This document shows positions 30,411 to 41,660 of a DNA stretch of 64,000 nucleotides, piece after piece. This stretch comes from Verrucomicrobiota bacterium (GTDB taxonomy: Bacteria > Verrucomicrobiota > Verrucomicrobiia > Limisphaerales > J093), in contig JAOSKK010000038.1 of NCBI GenBank assembly GCA_027493615.1, forward strand, positions 248,001 to 312,000, given 5' to 3'. Under the pieces are notes generated by a model. The model worked only from the letters and a program-made list of their open reading frames with translations, was not told where the DNA came from and did no database searches. The position numbers were made by a program, and so were the translations under genes. How positions within the stretch are numbered: position 1 is the stretch's first letter; each line of letters starts with the position of its first letter.

Positions 30411-33400
30411 GTGGCTCGCGGGGAGGGTCGCTCGCCGTGGACCGTGCTGTGCTATCTCGCGGGGATCTCAACCCGCCGCTGGCGGCCCAGGTGGCTTCGG
30501 ACCTTCGCGAGGTGCTGGCGGCGGGCGCCTCGTTCGAAGTGAGGGTGGTGGTCCAGTACGATGGACCCGAGGGTGCGGTGCGTTATGTCCTGCCGCGCGA
30601 ACCGGTTTCTGAACTCGAGCCGGTGGAACCTCTGGGGCGGGTGGACAGCGGATCGGCGGCGGTGCTGGCCGACTTCCTCCGCTGGGGGCTATCGGCCCAT
30701 CCGGCTGAGCGCGTGGCGCTGGTGCTGGGGGCTGAACGCTTTGGATCCTTCCGAGGCGGAGGGGTTGGGAGGCGGGCACAACTCCCGGGTATTCACGCTC
30801 TGCCGCGACGACTCGTGTGGTGGCTACCTGGACGTGGTGGACGTTGGGGCGGTGATTCGGGAGGTGCAGGCGGAGCAGGGGCGCGGGCGGGAGTTGTTCG
30901 AGATCCTGGCAGTGGACAGTTGCCACACGCAGTTCCTGGAGCTGGCGTATGAGCTCGAGGGATGTGTGCAGGTGTTGGTGGCTTCCCAGACCCTTGTCCC
31001 CGGGTCGGGATGGGATTACACGGCGGTGCTGCGGGCCTGGAGGCAGGCCGTGGCGGAGGCCAGGGGCGGCGCGGACACGGAGACCGTGGCACGGGTCTTG
31101 GTGCCCGCCATTGCGGCGTCGTACCAGGTCCCCGGGTTGGACAGTCCAGCGGTGGTGTCGGCGCTGGACCTGCGGCGTCTGGACGATGTGGCGCGCACGT
31201 TCGACACGCTCTGCATCGGGCTGATGCAGGCGCTCGGCGAGGGGCTGATCTGGGAAACCCGGCGCCTGTTGCTGGGGCTCTTCGACCCGTCGGGAGGGCG
31301 GGTGGAAGCCGATGCTTTTGACTGCGGGAGCTTCTTTCTGCTGACGGGCGCGGCGTTGGACGCGATGGCGGACGAGGCAGTGCAGGGCTGGTTGGGGACC
31401 ACGTTGCAGCGGGTGTCCGCGCGGCATCTGCAGCGGTTTCGGGAGGCGGTGGCGCGACGGCTGGAGGGGCAGATCGAAGAGAGCGCGGATCCGGAGCGAC
31501 TGGCGTTGCTCGTGGAAGTGTTGCGCGGTGCCGCGTCGGTCGAACTGGGGCAGCGGCTGCTGGCGGTCGTGGGCGAGGGGGTTCGCGAGCGTCTGCTGGC
31601 CTTGACCGCAAGCGCGAGCCGCCCGCCGGTGACGCGGGAGCAACGGCGTCAGGCGCGTGACCGCGCCCGGGATCGGGACGCGCGACTGGGGCAGGCGGTG
31701 GCGGCGGAACTGCGGTGGCTGCCGGCCGAGCGGCGGTTTGACCTGGAGCGGTTGAACGAGGCCGCCGAGACGGCCCGGCGGCTGGCCCGGCAGGCGCGTC
31801 AGGCGGCCTTGATCCTGTTGGGAAGCGAACTCGAGGCCGAGTTCGATGATCCGGTCGAGGCCCCCGGCGAGGCGCGGCCGGGGGCGGTGATCGCGTTGGA
31901 ATCCACGGCAGGGCAGGTCGAGGGCTGGCCGCGCTGGTCCGGTGTGTCGTTGTACCGGCCGCCCAAGCTGGACCGGTTGATGAACACGAACTACCAGCGG
32001 TTCGCGTTCCACCGACGCGTGCATTGGGCGGCGATGCTGGGGGCGGCCAACCTCATCGACCAGCATCCGCGCGCCTTGTGGCGTCTGGTCAGTTCGCTGC
32101 TGGCGACGGGGGGCGGTCACGACCCGGCGCGAGGTGTTGCGCCGGCTCACCGGTCCGGATTCGGTGGTGTGGGGTTTGCGCGACCAGTTTCGGGTCCTGG
32201 CGCCGGCGCCGACACTGACGCTCTCGTTGGAACGGCGGTCGGAGGCGGGCAGCCCGGCGGGCGATCCGAGCGCATCACCGGGCGGGGCCGGGAAGCGGCG
32301 CGAGAGCTATTTGCTGCGGCTGGAGTCCGTCACCAGCGGCGCGGTGATCACCGAGCAGGACAGCCGGGTGCAGCCGCGGGTGATGGACCGCGCGCTGCGG
32401 GAGTTGGGCGAGGTGTTGAGCGCGGATGTGGCCACCCCGGACCTGATGCGGCGCCTGCGCGCCATCGGCGGGCTGTTGGGAGAGGACATCTTCCAGAACC
32501 TGAGCCGCACGCTCGAGGACGCGCGTGAGGCGGCCCTGGAGGGCCTCACGCACACCCATGCGCATCTCCAACTGCAGATTCCCCGCGAGCTGATGCGGTA
32601 TCCGTGGGAATTGCTGCATCATCGCGGGGAGTGGTTGTGCGAGCGTTTTGCCATCGGCCGGCAGGTGTTCATGGAGACCGGCCTGGCCCGTCAGGTGACG
32701 CGGCGGCGTCAGGGGCGGGTGCGCCCGTTGATCATCGGCGACCCGGTGTTCGATCGCGAGCTGGTCGAGCGCGGATGGGACCAGTTGCGGGGCGCGCGGT
32801 ACGAGGCCGAGCAGGTGGCGGGGTGGTTTGAGCGGTTGCGCGAGGAGTTGGGCGAGGTGATCGATTTCGAGCGGGCGCGCGACACGCGCATTCACACGCG
32901 GCTGACGCTGGCGGAGTTCCGCGAGCTGTTGCGGACGGGCGACTACGATCTCATCCACTTCGCGGGGCACGGGGTGTTTCGGGGGAGGATGCGGAGACGA
33001 GCGCGTGGCTGTTGAGCGATGGCGAGCTGTGGGCGCTCGAGATTCGCAACACCCTGGTGGATCACCCGGCGCCCGCCATGGCTGGTGTATGCGAACGCCT
33101 GCGAGTCCGCGATGGAGACCGGTGAGCCGGGGCGGCGTTACCAAGGCAACGTGTTCGGGCTGGCCACGGCCTTCATCAACCAGGGGGTGGCGGCGTACAT
33201 CGCAACCGCTATGGCCCATCGACGATCTGCTCGCGCAACACATCGCCCTCGAGTTCTACCGCCACCTGCTTTCGGAGCGGCTCACGCTGGGCGAGGCGCT
33301 GCGCCGGGCGAAGGCCGAGGCCCGGCGGGTGAGCTATCCGGACGAGGCGGAGGGTGAGTTGCCCGCCGGAGGCGCATGGGCGGGGTTGGGTTGGGCAAGC

Positions 33401-34953
33401 CTGGTGTTGTACGGCGACCCCACGGAGGAGCTGTTCCAGGCGCTGGCCGGGAGCGGGCGGTCGCGGACCGAAGAGACGGAGGAAGCCCGGCCGCGCGTGC
33501 CCGCCGTGCGGGTGAAACGCCCTCCCGAGTTGTCAGGCCCGGCCCGGGTCGTGCATTACCTGCATGCGCCGGATCATGTGCTCTCCGAATGGGTGAGCGG
33601 GCCGGCGCTCGCGGCGCCCCCGCTTCGACCCGCGGCGTGGAGGAGTTGGGCAAGGACGATGTGGTGCTCGAGTTGGTCGAAGAGGCGGGGCTGCGTCGAT
33701 GGCGTCGCCGCACCGGCGCGGGCACGGGGGCGGGTGCGGGGAGACGCGGACGCGGCGAGGCGGTCGGCGGGGATGGTCTGCCCGGTTCCGACCTGGCCAG
33801 TCTGTTGCATGACGACCGGTTGCGGCATTGCCTGGCGGGCAAGCGGGGGTGCTGCGTGATCGGGCGGTGGGTGGTGCGAGGTTTTGCCGGGGGTTTGACC
33901 GGGCTGGTGCGCGAATACGATCGCGAGCAGGTGGCCAACGAAGGTCTGTGCTGGGTGGCCGGCGACGGCCCGGAGGCGTTGCGGCCGGTGACGCGGGAGT
34001 CCTTGCCTGAGGCGGCGGGGGGTGGGCGGGTGGACCGGGTGTTGTTGCTGGTCCATGGCACGTTCAGCCGGACGGCGTCGCCGGTCGAGGGGTTCGGACC
34101 GGAGTTCCTGCGGTGGGCCCGGACGCACTACCGCGCGGTGCTTGGCTTTGACCATTGGACCCTGTCGAAGACGCCGCTCGAGAACGCCGAGATGCTGGTC
34201 GAGCAACTCCGGATCCTGGATCCGCGGTTGCTCGAAGGGCGCCGGCTGGATCTGGTGACCCACAGCCGCGGCGGGTTGGTGGGCCGGGCCTTCTGCGAGC
34301 TGCTCGAACGGGCCACCGCCGTGCGAACCCTGGTGTTTCTGGGCACCCCCAACTGCGGGACGGATCTGGCGAACCCTGAGCACTGGGGAGCGATGGCGGA
34401 CGTGCTGGTGAACCTGACCGGTTTGGATCACGCCAATCTCTTCGGACGGCTGGCGGGGTTGCTGGCGCAGCTCGCGGTGCGCGCGGGGGAGAAGCGGATT
34501 CCCGGGCTGCTGGCGCAGAACCCGCTGATGGCGGAGGTCAAGGATTCCTTCCTGCACGCGTTGCAGCAGGCGGATGCAAGCAAGGGCGGTGTCCGCTACG
34601 GGGTGGTAACGGCCGAGTTCGAACCCTCCCCTCTCATCCCCAACCTCCGGAGCCTGTGGCAGGCCGCGAAGAGCGCCGGCGTGGACACGGTGCTCGATCG
34701 CTTCTTCGCCGAGGCGAACGATCTGGTGGTGAACACCAGCCACGCATGGTGCATCGACCAGTCAGCGCCCCGGAGCAGGGAACTGCCGGCCTTCCTGCCA
34801 CCCGGACGGGTGCTGGCCTTTGTGCCGCCGGACACGGAACTGGCGCTGCCGGCCCAGGTTCAGCGGGTGATCAGCCGCGGAGTGCACCACTGCAACTTGT
34901 TCAGCCAGAAGGCCACGCAGGATTGCCTTCGGGAATGGCTGTTGGCCGGTTGA
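30411..34953 (+). CDS. C11 clostripain-like / CHAT protease / alpha-beta-hydrolase fusion (frameshifted)
   Basis: About 1,510 aa. GTG at 30411 is the likely start; an ATG at 30288 would translate a repeat. Domain 1 is C11-like: SPWTVLCYLAG, DLNPPLAAQVASDLREVLA, a catalytic-type Cys in ILAVDSCHTQFLELAYEL (30921) and PGSGWDY. The expected WGHG His region coincides with a frameshift near 30740. Domain 2 is CHAT: RELMRYPWELLHH, His in LIHFAGHG (32968) and Cys in YANACESA (33100). Domain 3 is a lipase-like hydrolase: VLLLVHGTFSR, Ser in LVTHSRGGLVG (34264), VFLGTPNCGTDL. Shifts near 30470, 30740, 32110, 32990, 33210 and 33625 lie in conserved continuations, with no stop/start pair between domains. 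Confidence 0.8.
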
Positions 34954-34961
34954 ACCGGAGG

Positions 34962-35120
34962 TGCGGTAGGCGCCGACGTGAGGAGGCTGAGGGGGTGAGA
35001 GCCGTTGTACTTCGCCTCCTCACGTCGGCGCCTACTCCACGAACCGTGCACGAAAAGCGGGATGGAACCCCCGCAATCCAGACGTTGCGCGATGGCCAGA
35101 GCTCGTCCGTTCCACGCGAT
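34962..35120. repeat. Family-C hairpin followed by degenerate family-B copy
   Basis: GTAGGCGCCGACGTGAGGAG (34966 on) pairs with CTCCTCACGTCGGCGCCTAC ending about 35034. A degenerate family-B element follows to about 35120. They occupy the gap between the fusion protease and the helicase; no gene is supported here. Confidence 0.75.
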
Positions 35121-35188
35121 GCGTCTGGCGAGGAGCCGGCGTCCTGGCCTTCGGCTTTGGGCTCGCCAGCAGGCCGCAGCCGGGTTGA

Positions 35189-37364
35189 ATGGGGGTGATG
35201 TCACGAGACTATGTGCTGCAGACAGCCCGGCCAGCGGTGGAGCTGCACATCGATTACGCTCGCGAGCTTAACCCGCAACAACTGGCGGCCGTCACTGCGC
35301 CCCCGGGCCCGGCGCTGGTGATCGCCGGCGCGGGTGCGGGCAAGACCCGGACGCTGGTCTATCGCGTGGCGTATCTGCTGGAGCACGGGGTGCCGCCGGA
35401 GCGCATCCTGCTGCTCACCTTCACCAACAAGGCCGCGCGCGAGATGATGCGGCGGGTGACGGAGTTGCTCGGACAGGATCTCAGCCGGCTGTGGGGCGGG
35501 ACCTTCCACTCCATCGGCAATCGGGTGCTCCGGCGGCACGCCGAGGCCCTGGGATACCGCCGCGACTTCACGATCCTGGACCGCGAGGATGCGCGGGATC
35601 TGGTGGGGGCGTGTCTCGGGGGCGGAGATCGACGTGAAGGCACGGCGGTTTCCCAAGGCCGATGTGCTGTGCGACCTGTTTTCGCTGGCCGTCAATACCG
35701 GCCAGCGGATGCCTCAACTCCTCGAGCGGCAGTTCCCCTGGTTCTTGCCGCTGGCGTCCGAGATCGAGGCCCTGCATAAGGCCTACGCCGAGCGGAAGCG
35801 CCAGGGTAACGGCATGGACTTCGATGATCTGCTCGTGCTGTGGCTCCGCCTGCTCGAACAGCAACCGGAGGTGCGCGCGCATTACCAGCGCCGGTTCGAG
35901 TACGTGCTGGTGGACGAATACCAGGACACGAACCAGCTCCAGAGCGATCTCGTGGACCTGCTGGCCGCCGTGCACCACAACGTCATGGCCGTGGGCGACG
36001 ACTCGCAGAGCATCTACTCGTGGCGCGGCGCCAACTTTCGCAACATCATGCGGTTCCCGGACCGCTACCCCGGCGCCACCCTCTACCGCATCGAGGTCAA
36101 CTACCGCAGCACCCCGGAGATCCTCACCGTCGCGAATGCCGCCATCGCCGCCAATGTCCATCAATACGAGAAGCGCCTTGCCCCGGTACGGCCGGCTGGA
36201 CCCAAGCCCATCGTGGTCCCGTGCCCCGACGCCAACGCCCAGGCCGCGTTCGTCGCCCAGCGTATACGGGAGTTGCACGAGAAAGGCATACCGCTGCGCG
36301 AGATGGCCGTGCTTTATCGCTCGCACTTTCACGCGCTCGAACTGCAGATGGAGCTGACCCAGCACCAGATCCCCTTCAGCATCACGAGCGGCATCCGCTT
36401 CTTCGAGCAGGCCCACGTCAAGGACGTCGCCGCCTACCTGCGGCTGGTCTGCAATCCCCGGGACGAACTCGCCTTCAAACGCCTCGTCAAGATGCTGCCG
36501 GGCATCGGCCCCAAGGCCGCCGACAGGTTGTGGCTGGGGCTGCGGGCGCAAACGACGGCCAGCGGTCAGGTCGGAGTCGTTGCCAACAGCCCGTTGGACG
36601 GGAACCAGGCCGTGGAAGATGCCGGGGAGGAGGCCGACGTCACCGTGCCCGCGGCGGCGGCGGAGGTCGCGGTGGCGGAACTCTGGAATCCCGAGGCGGA
36701 GGACGCGCCACCCGTCCTGCCGCCTTTCCCGCTGGCGACCGCGCTGCAGTCGCTAAGCCCGCTGGTGCCGAAGAAGACGCAGACGGCCTGGGCGCAGTTC
36801 ACGGCAACGATCTCCCAGCTCGAGACCGGGTCGACGCGCAGCAGCCCAACGGCGATGATCAGGCTCGTGCTCGAGGCGGTGTATATCGATTACCTGCAGG
36901 TGACGTACACCAATGCAAGCTCCCGGCTCGACGACCTCGAACAGCTTGGCAGTTTCGCCCAGCGGTTTGCGTCACCCGAGGCTTTCCTGGCCGAACTGGC
37001 GCTGCTCACCAACGTCGAGCTCGAGGCCGAGTCGGCCCGGGCGGCGGCGGATGAACGGCTGCGGTTGTCGACGATTCACCAGGCCAAGGGGCTCGAGTTC
37101 GGCGTCGTCTTTGTGATCATGCTCTGTGACGGGCTGTTCCCCTCGACGCGGTCCATCGAGGATGCGGAGGGCGCGGAGGAGGAACGGCGGTTGTTCTACG
37201 TGGCCGTGACGCGGGCAAAGGATGAACTGTACCTCTCCTATCCGCTGTTCCGCGCCGCCGGCGCCAACACGGAGGGCTGCTATCAGTCGCGCTCCCGCTT
37301 CCTGAGCGAGATACCGCCGGATCTGGTCGACGAGTGGCACCTGCGGCTGGCGGGCGTGTTCTGA
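35189..37364 (+). CDS. UvrD/PcrA-type superfamily 1 DNA helicase (one frameshift)
   Basis: About 724 aa. All SF1A motifs are seen: Walker [12 protein letters not shown], motif Ia [13 protein letters not shown], motif [12 protein letters not shown], motif [17 protein letters not shown], motif IV VNYRST, motif [12 protein letters not shown] and motif [17 protein letters not shown]. The frame shifts near 35615. An Ala/Glu-rich insert at about 36590-36720 is unlike E. coli UvrD. It may be UvrD, Rep or PcrA; I cannot choose between them. Confidence 0.92.
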
Positions 37365-37402
37365 GGCGCGCGGCCGTCCCGCCCGGCCTCCCAAGCGGTG
37401 CT

Positions 37403-37500
37403 GAAGCGCCCGCACTCTCCAACGGCCTCGCGTGCCCCACGCCACCCGGACGGCGCAACGCGTTTGGAGTGCGCCGACTTCCAGCGGCGCTTTTCGTGAC
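37403..37500. repeat. Family-B palindrome
   Basis: Imperfect inverted repeat with GCGCCCGCACTCTCCAACG on the left and GTTTGGAGTGCGCCGACTTC on the right, ending GGCGCTTTTCGTGAC. It lies between the helicase stop and the Ig-repeat gene. Confidence 0.7.
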
Positions 37501-37575
37501 GCCCCGGACCGGTCGCGGGGATTCGGGAGGAAAAGGAATTGTCCGCTGCCGGCTCGTCCCTTACGTTCACCCGCC

Positions 37576-40527
37576 ATGAAGTCGCGATTGCACCTGTTCG
37601 TGGGGTGGTTTGTGGCCGTCGGCTGGCTGGGCGCCGCGGGGATGGCGTTGGGTCAGACCACCAACGTCGTCAACGACGGCACCACGGTGGCCAAACTCAC
37701 GCTGCGAGCCAACCAGTTTGGGACGGGCACTCCGCCGGCCACGCTCGTGCTCACGTCGGCAGGAGGCGAACTCGGAGGCGGCACAGTCGCCCGATTACAG
37801 CGATTTCCCGCTCCACGGCACCTGGTTCGACAACAGCCTGGCGCCGGCTTCGGAGACCTACATGGTGCTGGTGGACGCCCGGCCCGTGGACGCCTATCCC
37901 GAGTACGTGGTCGGCCTCATGGCCTGGTTCGACGCGGCGTCCAGCAAGGGCCTCGCCTTCCGCGTGGTGCCGGGGACGTTCGGGTCCTTCCAAGTGGCGA
38001 CGATTGACTTCACGGCCGCGACGGCGGCCGAGAATGACTCGACGGCCGGGCTGTACCAACTGGACGGCACGCCCGCCGAAGCGGTGCTCGGGTCCGCTTG
38101 GGCGGGGCTGGGGGAATACCTGGCGGGCGCAATGGCGACGTTCAGCCTAGAAGTCACGCCCCCAACCGCCGCGGACCGGGCCGCGTTGACGAATGCCACG
38201 GCGCGGATCACGGCGCGCGTGGCGCAGGGCGAGACGGGGTTCGTGGGGGAGTCGATCCAGTTACTTACAACGTTGCCGGTGCCGGCGGTCCACCGGTTTG
38301 GCTACTTCGCTTCTTACGGGACGGTGTTGGTGCCGGGGAGCACGATCGGCTATTTGGACAACCTGCGGTTGGTGGGTGATCTGCGCATCGAGAACCAGTC
38401 GCCCGTGGTGGCCATCACCGCACCGGCCAACGGGAGCCGCTTCGTGGTGCCCGCCCCGGTGAGTGTCACGGTCGAGGCCAGCGATCCGGAAGGGCAGCTC
38501 AGCCGCATCGATCTGTATCTGGGCGGCGAGGTGGTACGGACGGCGAACGTCTCTCCGGCGGTGTTTGCGTTCAGTGACCTGCCTGTGGGAACCCATACGT
38601 TTCAGGCGCGGGCCGTGGACGAGGCCGGGGCGGTGGGTGAATCCACACCGATCACGATCGAGATGCAGCCGAACTTGGTGCCGACGGTGGCGATCACGGC
38701 GCCGTCCAGCGGGAGCACCTACGTGGCACCGGCCGCGGTCACGGTCACGGTCGAGGCGAACGATCCGGAAGGGCAGCTCGTGCGGGTGGACCTGTATCGC
38801 GGCGGCACGCTGGTGGGCACGGCGAACACGTCGCCGGCGAGCTTTCCCCTCAGCGCATTGCCGGTGGGCACCCACACGTTTGTGGCGCGGGCCCTCGACG
38901 GAGCCGGGCAGACGGCGGAGTCGGCGCCGGTGACCATCGAGGTGCGGCCCAACCAGGTGCCGACCGTGGCCATCACGGCGCCGGCGGACGGGACGGTTTT
39001 CGTCATCCCGGCCACTGTGCAAATCACCGTCCAGGCGAGCGATCCGGAGGGCAGTTGGCGCGCATTGAGTTGTACCGCGGGGATGTGCAGGTCGGGACGG
39101 CCAACACTTCGCCCGCCAGTTTCACGTTCAGCGATCTGCCCGCCGGTACGCACGTGTTCGTGGCGAAGGCCGTGGACGCCGCCGGCGGGACGGGTGAGTC
39201 GGCGCCGGTGACCTTGCAGTTGCGGCCGCCGGACCTGCCGCCGGTGGTGACGATCACAGCGCCCGCCAACGCCAGCAGCTTTGAGGTGCCGGCGATGGTG
39301 CTGGTCACGGTGGAGGCGACCGACGCGGAAGGGCAGTTGACCCGGATCGAGCTTTATCGGGACGGGGCGTTGGTCGGGAGCGCGACCGCGTCGCCGGCGA
39401 GTTTCCCGGTCAGCGGCCTTCCCGTGGGCACGCACACTTTTGTGGCTAAGGCGCTGGACGCGGCCGGCAGGGTGGGGGAGTCGGCGCCGGTGACCATCCA
39501 GATGCGCGCGGCGAACCAGTTGCCGGTGGTGACCATCACGGTGCCGACGAACGGGAGCCGTTTCGTGGTGCCGGCCACCGTGACCTTTGCGGTGCAGGCG
39601 AGCGATCCGGAGGGGCGGCTGAGCCGGGTCGAGTTGTACCGCGGCGGCGCGTTGGTGGGCACGCAGACGACGTCGCCAGCCGAGTTCGTGTTCACGGATC
39701 TGCCGGTCGGGACGCATGTGTTCCAGGCGAAGGCCGTGGACCAGGAAGGCGGAGTGGGGGAGTCGGCCCTGGTCACGATCGAGCTGACTGCCACGGGGGA
39801 GGCCCCACGACTGACCGATCCGCGGGCGACGCCGAGTCCGGCGAACTTCCAGGAATTCCGGTTCACGGCCACGGGGCTTCCCAGCGGCGAGTATCGGATC
39901 GAATGGACCACCAACTTCACGACGTGGACCACGGAACGGACGGGCACAATCACGGCGCCGACGATGGAGTTCAGCTTCCCCCGCAGCCCGACGGGCAACC
40001 ATCGGTTCTACCGGCTGGTCGTGGGTTCGTCGGGCCCGGTGGAGCCCAGTCCGTTGTTGACCGGGCCGATGCCGTGGCCCAGCGCCGAGAATTTCCAGCA
40101 GTTCAAGTTCACCGCCACCGGGCTGACGAGCGGGACGTACCGGATCGAGGCCACGACCAACCTCACGTCCTGGGCGGTGCTGGATTCGGGACCAGTCACG
40201 GGAGCGACCATGGAGTTCCTGTTCCCGCGGAGCGCCCTGAGCACAACCTGGTTTTACCGGCTCGTGCTGGTGTCCAGTGGCGGTGGCGGCGTTACGCCCG
40301 CACGATTGGCCGCGCCCGCCGCTGCGCCGGGTCGGAATGACTTTCAGCGGTTTCAGTTCCGGGCCGACGCGCTGGCGGGCGGAAGCTACCGGGTGGAGCA
40401 ATCCACGAACCTGAAGGACTGGACGGCAGTGGGGAGTGGGCAGGTCGGCGGTGCCTCGCAGGCATTCGAGTTCCCGCGGGTGCCGGGAGCCGGCGCTGTG
40501 TTTTACCGTTTGGTCAGTTTGCCGTGA
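37576..40527 (+). CDS. Secreted Ig-like repeat surface protein (frameshifted)
   Basis: About 984 aa. A signal peptide (MKSRLHLFVGWFVAVGWLGA) leads to a unique domain (38005-38390, WFDNSLAPASETYMVLVDA). Five Ig-like repeats of about 94 aa follow, starting near 38395, 38680, 38960, 39238 and 39525; each begins VxITAP and ends ESxPxTIE. Three shorter C-terminal repeats (about 39830, 40085, 40330) carry F-x-F-x-A-T-G-L-x-S-G-x-Y-R-I and end FYRLV. Shifts lie near 37780 and 39050. It is probably an exported adhesin or matrix protein. No LPXTG or PEP-CTERM sorting signal is visible. Confidence 0.85.
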
Positions 40528-40547
40528 CCGGCTGCGGAAGTGCGGCC

Positions 40548-41417
40548 ATGTCTGAAACGCCGGCCAACATCGCCTGGATCGAGAAGCCCGACGGTGAACG
40601 GGTGGTCGTGGGAGGGAATCTGGCGCTGGGCCGGACCCTGGCGAGCGACCTGGTGTTGCCGGACGAGCGGGTTTCGCGGCGACACGCGATTGTCCACGCC
40701 CAGGGCCAGTCGGAGTTTTGGCTGGTGGATCACGGGAGTCGGAACGGCACGTATGTGAACGACCGCCGCGTGCTGCAGCCCTGTCGGCTGCGGGACGGCG
40801 ATCGGATCCGGATTGGCCCGTTCTTGCTGACGTTCCGGCAGGCGGGTGAGTCGGGGGTCGCGTCGGTTCCGGAGACGGGCAGCACTGTTCACACGTTGGT
40901 CGACATGCAATCCGCGCCGTGCTGGCTGCTGGTGGCCGACGTGCAGGGGTCCACCCAACTGGCGCAGTCGGTGCCTCCCGATGCGTTCGCCAAGCTGTTG
41001 GGCGGTTGGTTCAAGCGGTGCCAGAAGCTGGTGGAGGCAAGCGGCGGCACGGTGAACAAGTACCTGGGCGACGGCTTTCTGGCGTTCTGGCGGTCAGCGG
41101 CGACGCCGGTGTCGGCCCTGGGGATGACGATCCGGGATATGCACCAACTCCAGCAGGCGGGGCGGCCGCCCTTCCGGTTCGTGGTGCATCACGGCGGCGT
41201 GTTGCTGGGCGGGGCCGGGACGATGGGCGAGGATTCGTTGTCCGGTCCCTCGGTCAACTTCGTGTTTCGGCTCGAGAAGGTGGCGGGCACGCTCGGAGAA
41301 CCCTGTGTGGTCAGTGCGGCCGCCGCGGAGCAGTTCGAGGGCGCGGTCCAGTTGCGCGCGCTCGGAGCGCATCCGGTCCCGAGCTTCGAGGGGGAACACG
41401 CGCTATTCGGGCTCTAA
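40548..41417 (+). CDS. FHA domain-class III nucleotide cyclase
   Basis: Intact, 289 aa from ATG at 40548 (MSETPANIAWIEKPDG). FHA domain about residues 25-95: LGRTLASDLVLPDERVSRRH, then DHGSRNGTYVNDRRV. Class III cyclase domain from about 125: LLVADVQGSTQLAQS gives the first metal Asp, NKYLGDGFLAFW the second, and SVNFVFRLEKVAG the Asn/Arg pair. It could make cAMP or cGMP. The FHA domain predicts control by a phospho-Thr partner, possibly the kinase at 43307-45779 (inference). Confidence 0.88.
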   Translation: MSETPANIAWIEKPDGERVVVGGNLALGRTLASDLVLPDERVSRRHAIVHAQGQSEFWLVDHGSRNGTYVNDRRVLQPCRLRDGDRIRIGPFLLTFRQAGESGVASVPETGSTVHTLVDMQSAPCWLLVADVQGSTQLAQSVPPDAFAKLLGGWFKRCQKLVEASGGTVNKYLGDGFLAFWRSAATPVSALGMTIRDMHQLQQAGRPPFRFVVHHGGVLLGGAGTMGEDSLSGPSVNFVFRLEKVAGTLGEPCVVSAAAAEQFEGAVQLRALGAHPVPSFEGEHALFGL

Positions 41418-41436
41418 CGCCGGGGCTTTCGTAATC

Positions 41437-41460
41437 GTTGTACGCGCCGACGTGAGGGCC
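41437..41460. repeat. Family-C half copy
   Basis: GTACGCGCCGACGTGAGGGC lies directly after the cyclase gene and is a half of the family-C palindrome. Confidence 0.6.
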
Positions 41461-41477
41461 CGATCAGTATTCCGGGC

Positions 41478-41523
41478 GCAATGGGGTCGAACATTGTCAA
41501 ATGTCAATGTTTGACCCCATTGC
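41478..41523. repeat. 46-bp near-perfect palindrome
   Basis: Arms of 19 nt (GCAATGGGGTCGAACATTG and CAATGTTTGACCCCATTGC, one mismatch) flank an 8-nt loop, between the convergent cyclase and thioredoxin genes. It is unlike the other three repeat families. Confidence 0.9.
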
Positions 41524-41660
41524 CCCCGGGGAGAGGCAGCCGGCACATAAGGGGCCGGGCGAGGGCGCCGGCCCTGCGCCCGAGGCGGGCGCGGTCCCCA
41601 GCCAGAAGGCGAACAACATCCCCAGGAGCAGAGACGGGCGCGGTGCCCAGCGAGAAGGGC

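Noticed and set aside
30411-34953. Two or three independent genes for the protease and hydrolase domains
   Set aside because: At the joins (about 32110 and 33625) the sequence changes frame in G or C runs without a stop and start pair. Still, polishing is needed, so confidence is moderate.
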